In this document: positions 58,111 to 64,000 of the stretch, one piece after another
How positions within the stretch are numbered: the stretch's first letter is position 1
Layout: the number at the start of each line of letters is the position of its first letter
Source: Pandoraea horticolens
GTDB taxonomy: Bacteria > Pseudomonadota > Gammaproteobacteria > Burkholderiales > Burkholderiaceae
DNA: 64,000 bases
Direction: 5' to 3'
Assembly (NCBI RefSeq): GCF_902459555.1
Contig: NZ_CABPSM010000005.1
Location: forward strand, 1 to 64,000
The notes under the pieces: generated by a model
The model's input: only the letters and a program-made list of their open reading frames with translations
What the model was told of the DNA's origin: nothing
Databases searched by the model: none
Position numbers and translations under genes: made by a program

Positions 58111-59085
58111 TTAGAGCTGCTGAATTCCGGCGAGCACCCAGCCACCGCTGCCGGCGACCGGCTTGGTCAGGTTCCACGCCTCGTTGAACGGCTCGGCCGG
58201 TGCGCCTTCGGCTTCGCGGATCAGGCCCGAGAAGCGAACGCTTGCCATGTACTCGGTCGCCGTTTGCTCGATGCCGAGCAGTTCGGCGTCGAGTTGCACG
58301 ACGTCCGTACGGTTAGTCGACTTGCCGCGCTCTTCGAGGTCCATCTTGATTTCCGCGAACATCTGCGGCGTGGTGAACTCGTTGATATCGGCCTGATCGC
58401 CCTTGTCCCATGCGGCTTGCAGACGGTTGAAGTACACCTTGGCACTACGCAGGAAACCCTCGACGTCGAAGCCGGCCGGCACCCCGAACGGGGCAGCAGC
58501 GGCAGCACCGGCAACGGCGGCCGGCACAGCCGACAGCGACGGCTGAGCGGACGGCGCCGGTTGCGACGACGGTTGCTGCTGGCTGTCCCACGACTGACGC
58601 AGGGTGTTGTTCGACGCATCGTTGCCTGCGCCTGCATAGGCCGGCGTCTGCGACTGCGACTTATTGCCGCGGAAACGACGGATCAGCCACAGGGCGGCAA
58701 AAGCGATCAGCGCAATGATGATGACGTTGGCCATCATGCTCGCGAAGGCGCCGCCCATACCGAAGTGCGACAGCAGCGCCGCGATACCGAGGCCAGCGGC
58801 CAGACCGGCGATCGGGCCGAGCCAGCGATTGGCCGGCTTGGCGGCGGCGGCCCCTGCGGCCCCCGCACCTGCGGCAGCCGGCGCGGCTTGCTGCGGCGCA
58901 GCGCCCGGTGCGGCTTGCGCCGGTTGTTGCGGCGTTTGCTGGCGTTGCGTCACGGTGTTGGACTGCTTGCCGATGCTCCGGCCGCCGCCAACGCGTTTGG
59001 CGTCGGCATCCGCGATCGTCATGCCGACCGCCAATACGCCGGCCACTACGCCCAACAACAGCTTGTTTTTCAGGAACTGGAACAT
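58111..59085 (-). CDS. Tim44 domain-containing protein
   Basis: Membrane protein of 324 residues with an N-terminal hydrophobic helix (~7-26), a Gln/Pro/Ala-rich linker (40-85), a second and third helix (~90-135, including MMANVIIIALIAFAALWLI), another disordered linker, and a C-terminal Tim44-like domain (~195-320: DVEGFLRSAKVYFNRLQAAWDKGD, shown as VEGFLRSAK and YFNRLQAAWD). Role in bacteria unknown. Standalone with its own terminator, between ubiJ and ubiE. Confidence 0.92.
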   Translation of the reverse strand: MFQFLKNKLLLGVVAGVLAVGMTIADADAKRVGGGRSIGKQSNTVTQRQQTPQQPAQAAPGAAPQQAAPAAAGAGAAGAAAAKPANRWLGPIAGLAAGLGIAALLSHFGMGGAFASMMANVIIIALIAFAALWLIRRFRGNKSQSQTPAYAGAGNDASNNTLRQSWDSQQQPSSQPAPSAQPSLSAVPAAVAGAAAAAPFGVPAGFDVEGFLRSAKVYFNRLQAAWDKGDQADINEFTTPQMFAEIKMDLEERGKSTNRTDVVQLDAELLGIEQTATEYMASVRFSGLIREAEGAPAEPFNEAWNLTKPVAGSGGWVLAGIQQL

Positions 59086-59305
59086 CGTTCTGGTCTCTCC
59101 GTGGAGTTTATAGGTTGCTGTCTACTGACATGCGTCAACCCGAATGGTTCAGCACTTTTTTACGTATTGAAACCGGATTAGGCGACGACCGATTCTGCCA
59201 CAGCAAAATTAGCTTGTACTTAGAGAAGCGCCCCGGCGCGGAATTTTTCCGTAAACCGAGGCACTGGGGCGAATCAGGTAAGTGAGTGCTTAGTTTTCCG
59301 ACGCG

Positions 59306-60040
59306 TCAGAACTTGCGTCCGATATGCAGCGCGACCACGCCGGCGGTCAGGTTGTGGTACTCCACGCGCTCCAGACCGACCTCTTCCATCATCGTCTTGA
59401 GCGCTTCCTGGTCGGGATGCATGCGAATCGACTCGGCCAGATAGCGGTAGCTCTCGGCGTCGCCCGCAATGCGCGAACCCAGCCACGGCAACACCTTGAA
59501 GGAATAGGCGTCGTACGCCTTTTCCAGCGGTTGCCAGACTTTCGAGAACTCCAGCACCATCACCTTGCCGCCCGGCTTGATGACACGGCGCATTTCCGCG
59601 AGGGCGGCGTCCTTGTGGGTCATGTTGCGCAGGCCGAACGCCACGGTCACCACGTCGAAATAATTCGACGGGAACGGCAGCTTCTCGGCGTCGCACAGTA
59701 GAGTCGGGGTGACGATGCCCGCGTCGAGCAGGCGATCGCGGCCCACGCGCAGCATGGATTCATTGATGTCGGTGAGCCAGACCTCGCCGGTCGGGCCGGC
59801 GGCACGGGCGAACGCCTTCGACAGATCGCCGGTGCCACCCGCGATGTCGAGCACCTTGAAGCCGGGGCGCACGGCAGCGCGCCCGATCGTGAAGGCCTTC
59901 CAGATCCGGTGCAGGCCGCCCGACATCAGGTCGTTCATGATGTCGTACTTGCTCGCGACCGAATGGAACACCTCGGCAACCTTGCCGGCCTTTTCCTTCT
60001 CGTCGACGGTTTCGTAACCGAAGTGGGTCTGTTGGCCCAT
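59306..60040 (-). CDS. ubiE: Demethylmenaquinone/2-methoxy-6-polyprenyl-benzoquinol methyltransferase
   Basis: C-methyltransferase of ubiquinone (and menaquinone) synthesis, 244 residues. [21 protein letters not shown] start, SGGLHRIWK (~44), [16 protein letters not shown] (~65; SAM motif I), [15 protein letters not shown] (~90), and [17 protein letters not shown] (~128). ATG 60040 chosen; a frame to 60058 exists. The 220-base gap to the Tim44 gene has no clear terminator. Confidence 0.96.
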   Translation of the reverse strand: MGQQTHFGYETVDEKEKAGKVAEVFHSVASKYDIMNDLMSGGLHRIWKAFTIGRAAVRPGFKVLDIAGGTGDLSKAFARAAGPTGEVWLTDINESMLRVGRDRLLDAGIVTPTLLCDAEKLPFPSNYFDVVTVAFGLRNMTHKDAALAEMRRVIKPGGKVMVLEFSKVWQPLEKAYDAYSFKVLPWLGSRIAGDAESYRYLAESIRMHPDQEALKTMMEEVGLERVEYHNLTAGVVALHIGRKF

Positions 60041-60097
60041 TGCAATCTCCAAAATCATGTGAGCGGGCGCACACTCGGCGGGCGCCCCGCCGGGGCC

Positions 60098-60511
60098 TCA
60101 ATGGTGGTGGCAGCCGCCGGCAGCCGGCGACGGCATCGGCGTGTCGCGGTCGACACCCGCCGCCGCGAGCTTGTCCAGGTATTCCTGCCACAGGGCGTCC
60201 TGACGCACGCACAGCTCGTAGAGGTAATCCCACGAATAGATACCGGTGTCGTGGCCGTCCGAAAAGACCGGTCGCACCGCGTAGTTGCCGATGGGCTCGA
60301 GGCCGTTCAGCGTGACGTCACGCTTGCCGGTTTGCAGGGTCTCCTGTCCCGGCCCGTGACCGCGCACTTCCGCCGATGGCGAGAGCACGCGCAGCAATTC
60401 GAACGGCAGGCGGTAGTGCGTGCCGTCCTCGTAACCAAGTTCCAGCACCTTTGATGCGCGATGCAGCGTCAGGGAAACGGGAATCGGCGTGTCTTTCTCC
60501 AGCCCAGCCAT
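60098..60511 (-). CDS. DUF971 domain-containing protein
   Basis: GBBH-like N-terminal domain protein, 137 residues. LELGYEDGTHYRLPFELLR (~28), SPSAEVRGHGPGQ (~48), DGHDTGIYSWDYL (~94) are DUF971 marks. The C-terminus ends GGCHHH, a possible metal-binding tail. ATG 60511 chosen; the longer frame is Cys/Arg-rich and non-homologous. 57 bases before ubiE on the same strand; conserved pair in this order. Confidence 0.9.
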   Translation of the reverse strand: MAGLEKDTPIPVSLTLHRASKVLELGYEDGTHYRLPFELLRVLSPSAEVRGHGPGQETLQTGKRDVTLNGLEPIGNYAVRPVFSDGHDTGIYSWDYLYELCVRQDALWQEYLDKLAAAGVDRDTPMPSPAAGGCHHH

Positions 60512-60590
60512 TGTCTTGCTCCAGAAGAATCGGTCGGTGTGCCGACATGCGGCACATCGGCCGGCAGTATAGCCGCTCAGGTCCCAACGG

Positions 60591-61028
60591 TCATGCCGGC
60601 CACGCCGGAACACGATCCAATTCTGCCACGATAGCCCCGCGCAGCGCGGGCATCCAGGCCGCGCGTTCGGCCAGCACTGGCTGTGGCACCTCGCGTTGCG
60701 GCGCACTCCAGACCGAACCGGGGAAATGGACGTCGTCCCGATATCGCGGAATCACGTGCCAATGCACATGCGGCACCATATTGCCCAGGCTGGCCACATT
60801 GACCTTGTCGGGCGACATGGCCGTGCGCTGGGCGGTCTCGACGCCAAACACCACACGCATCACGTGTTCGCGCGCGGCTTCGGGTAAATCGCTCATCTCT
60901 GCAACATGGGCATGCCAGATCACCCGCGCGAAGCCCGGATAGCCAGGTTCGTTCGCAAGCACCACGCGCAGCACCGGATCGCGCCACACGACTTCCCCGC
61001 CATCCCCCGTGCAAAACGGACACTCCAT
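60591..61028 (-). CDS. HIT family protein
   Basis: Histidine-triad nucleotide hydrolase/transferase, 145 residues. CPFCTGDGGEVVW at the N-terminus (Cys pair may bind Zn) and HVHWHVIPRYRDD (~88) with the HxHxH triad. AGGGAG lies before ATG 61028. Likely co-transcribed with the DUF971 and ubiE genes. Confidence 0.93.
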   Translation of the reverse strand: MECPFCTGDGGEVVWRDPVLRVVLANEPGYPGFARVIWHAHVAEMSDLPEAAREHVMRVVFGVETAQRTAMSPDKVNVASLGNMVPHVHWHVIPRYRDDVHFPGSVWSAPQREVPQPVLAERAAWMPALRGAIVAELDRVPAWPA

Positions 61029-61093
61029 GATCGTTCTCCCTTTGTTAGCCTGACATGCGCCGACGCCGGTACCGCCACCGGAACCGGCTCGCG

Positions 61094-62782
61094 TCAGTGT
61101 TTCCTGCTCTTCTTGCGCTTGCCAGTGGCTGGGTCCACCGGTCCGAGCGCGAGTTCGGCGAAATCGATCTCACTGAGCAACTCACGCAACGTCTCGTCGT
61201 TGATTCGATGGGTAATGCGCAAACGCGACAACTCCACGCGCTCGGCTTGCAGCGACGCCGCCCGCAACCGACGCTCGACTTCGACCTCGCGCACCGCACG
61301 CGCGCGCATTTCGTCGGTGGCGCTCGACACGTTGAGCGTGCGGCGATAGCGTCCCATGACCCGCGCGGCGGCTTCGGCACAAACAGCGGTATCGAGTTCG
61401 TCGCCCGACTTGGCGATCACTTTTTGCAACGATTCGATGGCCCGAATGGCGGCCTCCGAGGCCGCCAGCCGCGCTTCGCTCAGTTCGCGATTGCGCATGT
61501 CCTCCGCGGGCCAGCGAACGCCGCGCAGCAAGATCGGCAACCCGACGCTGCCCCCGATCAGCGAGAGCAGGATCACGCCTGCGGCCAGAAAGATCAGCAG
61601 ATCGCGCCCTGGGAACGGCGCCCCGCCCGGCAATGCCAGCGGCACCGAGAGCGCGCCGGCCAACGTCACCGCGCCGCGCACGCCCGAGAGGGCCGTCACG
61701 CCGGTAAAGCGCATGCCGGGCTTCATCGTGATTTCACCGCGTCGCATGCCGAGGAAATACATCGCCCGCCACGCCACCCACACCCAGCAGAAGCGCAGCA
61801 CGATGAGAACCGCCGAAATCGCGCCGACGTAGAACATCAACTCGCCGAGATTCGTGAGCGTGCCCCACAGAGGCTCGCCCGGGGGCAGTGCGGCGCGCAC
61901 GATGTCCGGCAATTGCAGACCGAGCAGCACGAACACGGCGCCGTTGAACACGAATTCGAGCATCGACCACACGCCGTTACCGAGAATGCGCGTCGCGGTG
62001 CGGGAGTTGAGCAAGTCTGTCGAGCTAACCGTCATGCCAGCGGCCACGGCCGCGAGAATGCCGGAAAAACCAAAGTGTTCGGCCAGCAAATAGGCGGCGA
62101 ACGGCAGCAGCAGCAGAAGCAGCACGACAGTGGCGGGCTCTTCCGCGGACGCGTGCATCACCCGGCGATGGAATTGCGTGAAGAGCCACGTCACGGCCCA
62201 GCCGGCGAGCAACCCGCCCAGCGCGATGACGAAAAAGGAGAACGTCGCGCTGCCGATGGAGAAGAGTCCCGTGGTGGCGGCAACGAGCGCGAACTTGAAG
62301 ACGACGAGGCCCGACGCGTCGTTCATCATCGCCTCGCCCTCGAGCACATGCATCAGCCGCGTGGGCATGCGCATGCGTCCGGTGAGCGCGGAGACAGCCA
62401 CGGCGTCGGTCGGCGAGAGCACGGCGCCGAGCGCGAACGCCACGGCGAGCGGAATCGACGGAATCATCCAGTGGATGAAATAGCCCACGCCGAGCACGGT
62501 GAAGATCACCAAGCCGAGCGCCATGGCGATGATCGGCACGCGCAGGTGCCAGAACTCGCGTTTGGGCATGCGCCAGCCGTCGGCGAAGAGCAACGGCGGG
62601 ATGAACAGCAGGAAGAAAATCTCGGGGTCCAGATCGATGTGCAGCCCCGCGCCCGGGTAGGCGAGCGCGGCGCCCACGGCGATCTGCACGAGCGGTACCG
62701 GCAGGAATCGCATGAAGCTGACCAGCACGCCGGTCAGCGCCACCACGAACAGCAGGATAAGTGCTGTGTAGACTACTTCCAT
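61094..62782 (-). CDS. Na+/H+ antiporter (CPA1 family)
   Basis: Monovalent cation/proton antiporter, 562 residues. About 12 helices in residues 1-400 with PPLLFADGWRMP (~61), LSPTDAVAVSAL (~106) and NDASGLVVFKFAL (~134; the ND ion-site pair), then a cytosolic helical tail (~410-562) ending in KRKKSRKH. GGAGG lies 5 bases before the ATG. Ion preference unknown. Confidence 0.93.
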   Translation of the reverse strand: MEVVYTALILLFVVALTGVLVSFMRFLPVPLVQIAVGAALAYPGAGLHIDLDPEIFFLLFIPPLLFADGWRMPKREFWHLRVPIIAMALGLVIFTVLGVGYFIHWMIPSIPLAVAFALGAVLSPTDAVAVSALTGRMRMPTRLMHVLEGEAMMNDASGLVVFKFALVAATTGLFSIGSATFSFFVIALGGLLAGWAVTWLFTQFHRRVMHASAEEPATVVLLLLLLPFAAYLLAEHFGFSGILAAVAAGMTVSSTDLLNSRTATRILGNGVWSMLEFVFNGAVFVLLGLQLPDIVRAALPPGEPLWGTLTNLGELMFYVGAISAVLIVLRFCWVWVAWRAMYFLGMRRGEITMKPGMRFTGVTALSGVRGAVTLAGALSVPLALPGGAPFPGRDLLIFLAAGVILLSLIGGSVGLPILLRGVRWPAEDMRNRELSEARLAASEAAIRAIESLQKVIAKSGDELDTAVCAEAAARVMGRYRRTLNVSSATDEMRARAVREVEVERRLRAASLQAERVELSRLRITHRINDETLRELLSEIDFAELALGPVDPATGKRKKSRKH

Positions 62783-62834
62783 GCCACCTCCGTGGCCCGT
62801 CGGTCAAGCATCGGCCGCGTCCCCAGGAGGTGCA

Positions 62835-64000
62835 TCAGACCAACACGCGTTCGATACCGCCGTTGTTTGCATCCTTGACGTAATCCACCAGCCACTCTTC
62901 GCCCAGTACATGCTTGGCGATCTCGACGACGATGTAGTCGGCCGTGACGTTAGCGTCTTCGTTATAGCGCGACAGACCTTGCAGGCACGACGGACAGCTC
63001 GTGAGGATCTTGACATCGTCGACCTTGCCATCTGCACGCAGCTTCGCGGCCCCCTTGCGCATTTCCTCTTCCTTGCGGAAGCGGATCTGCGTCGAGATGT
63101 CGGGGCGCGTGACCGCCAGCGTACCCGATTCGCCGCAGCAGCGATCGTTCTTCTCGATCTTGTAGCCGTCGTTCTCGCTGCCCATCAACTGGTTCACGAG
63201 CTTGACCGGGTCCATGGTCTTGATCGGCGTGTGGCACGGATCGTGATACATGTAGCGCGTGCCGTTCACGCCTGCGAGCTTCACGTCCTTCTCGAGCAGG
63301 TATTCGTGGATGTCGATGATGCGGCAGCCCGGGAAGATCTTCTCGAATTCATAGCCCGCGAGTTGGTCGTAGCAAGTGCCGCACGACACGACCACGGTCT
63401 TGATGTCGAGGTAGTTCAGCGTGTTCGCCATACGGTGGAACAACACGCGATTGTCCGTCACGATCTTCTCGGCCTTATCTCCCTGCCCCGAGCCGCGCTG
63501 CGGATAACCGCAGCACAGATAGCCCGGCGGCAGCACCGTCTGCACGCCCACATGCCAGAGCATGGCTTGCGTGGCCAGTCCGACCTGCGAGAACAGACGC
63601 TCCGAGCCGCAACCCGGGAAGTAGAACACCGCTTCCGAATCCACCGTCGTGGTCTTCGGATTGCGGATGATCGGCACCACCTTGTTGTCTTCGATGTCGA
63701 GCAGTGCGCGCGCCGTCTTCTTCGGCAGATTGCCCGGCATCTTCTTGTTCACGAAGTGGATCACCTCCTCGCGCAGGGGCGGCTTGCCAACCGTCGCGGG
63801 CGGGCGCGCCGTCTGCTTTTTCGCGATTTTCTTGAAGATGTCCGCACCGAAACGCTGGGCTTTGTAACCCCAGTCGATCATCACCTTACGGGTGATGTTG
63901 ATCGTTTCCGGATTGGTGGCGTTCAGGAAGAACATGCCGGCGGCGGCGCCCGGATTGAACTTCTTCTTGCCCATCTTGCGCAGCAGGTTGCGCATGTTCA
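62835..64000 (-). CDS. C-terminal part of a FAD/Fe-S oxidoreductase (DUF3683-type; truncated by window edge)
   Basis: Fe-S-binding C-terminal region of a large oxidoreductase. The frame is open to base 64000, so the start lies outside. Two CCG (cysteine-rich) domains are visible: FYFPGCGSER (~128) with GYLCCGYPQRG and VSCGTCYDQ, then YHDPCHTPIK (~247) with NDRCCGESGTL and LTSCPSCLQG. Such halves bind a noncubane 4Fe-4S cluster in HdrB-like enzymes and lactate/glycolate oxidase complexes. The Lys/Arg-rich head of the visible part continues a Fe-S ferredoxin region likely upstream. Electron donor unknown (D-lactate or similar is a guess). Confidence 0.85.
   Translation of the reverse strand, partial: NMRNLLRKMGKKKFNPGAAAGMFFLNATNPETINITRKVMIDWGYKAQRFGADIFKKIAKKQTARPPATVGKPPLREEVIHFVNKKMPGNLPKKTARALLDIEDNKVVPIIRNPKTTTVDSEAVFYFPGCGSERLFSQVGLATQAMLWHVGVQTVLPPGYLCCGYPQRGSGQGDKAEKIVTDNRVLFHRMANTLNYLDIKTVVVSCGTCYDQLAGYEFEKIFPGCRIIDIHEYLLEKDVKLAGVNGTRYMYHDPCHTPIKTMDPVKLVNQLMGSENDGYKIEKNDRCCGESGTLAVTRPDISTQIRFRKEEEMRKGAAKLRADGKVDDVKILTSCPSCLQGLSRYNEDANVTADYIVVEIAKHVLGEEWLVDYVKDANNGGIERVLV

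Overview
The window is a chromosomal segment of a high-GC betaproteobacterium. Gene content and order (rplM-rpsI, argC, erpA, anmK, tyrS, dtd; fmdB-DUF502-aspS; ubiB-ubiJ-Tim44-ubiE-DUF971) point to the Burkholderiales, in the Burkholderia/Ralstonia/Pandoraea range. The exact genus is inference; Pandoraea is my best guess. There are no rRNA or tRNA genes, CRISPR arrays, transposases, integrases or phage genes. Almost everything is core genome.

Layout. 1-2551: end of a proton-translocating transhydrogenase (pntA part 2, pntB) and the MTA/SAH nucleosidase. 2712-3797: an orphan gene of unknown function with a strikingly palindromic leader. 3877-5217: a THUMP-domain RNA methyltransferase. 5267-12150: a gluconate / Entner-Doudoroff cluster (gluconokinase, gluconate permease, eda, edd, divergent hexR, 2-ketogluconate reductase-like gene) with recognisable candidate operators for HexR and for a GntR-type regulator. 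12221-15340: HCCA-isomerase-like protein, hemJ, ruvC and ruvB; ruvA, usually between the last two, is absent. 15371-22577: MpaB-like oxygenase, histidine phosphatase, YbhB, dtd, tyrS, M23 peptidase, anmK. 22975-24647: a lower-GC two-gene insertion, a small SET-domain methyltransferase coupled to a trans-sulfuration PLP enzyme. 24814-27337: erpA, argC, rpsI, rplM. 27551-27692: a structured small RNA candidate with anti-Shine-Dalgarno loops. 27984-31848: OsmC-like protein, RNase P RNA, DUF3025, pyrC, class II amidotransferase.

31944-37813 is a glutamate block: gltIJKL importer, catabolic-type glutamate dehydrogenase, and a LysR regulator with a plausible LysR box upstream of gdhA. 37966-40495: ATM1-type ABC exporter and YciA-like thioesterase. 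40595-47614: a fatty-acid beta-oxidation unit (TetR, acyl-CoA dehydrogenase, FadN-type bifunctional enzyme, thiolase) plus a linked enoyl-CoA hydratase. 47837-53036: ClsB-like phospholipid synthase, NudB, a second Nudix hydrolase, aspS, DUF502, FmdB. 53198-55746: sodium:solute symporter and a TPMT-like methyltransferase. 55767-61028: ubiquinone block and HIT protein. 61094-64000: CPA1 antiporter and the 3' end of a large FAD/Fe-S oxidoreductase.

The most interesting items are the anti-SD small RNA upstream of rplM, the SET/PLP cassette, the orphan gene with its repeat-rich leader, the missing ruvA, and the set of candidate operators that tie local regulators to local genes. All homology calls are from reading the sequence; no database search was run.
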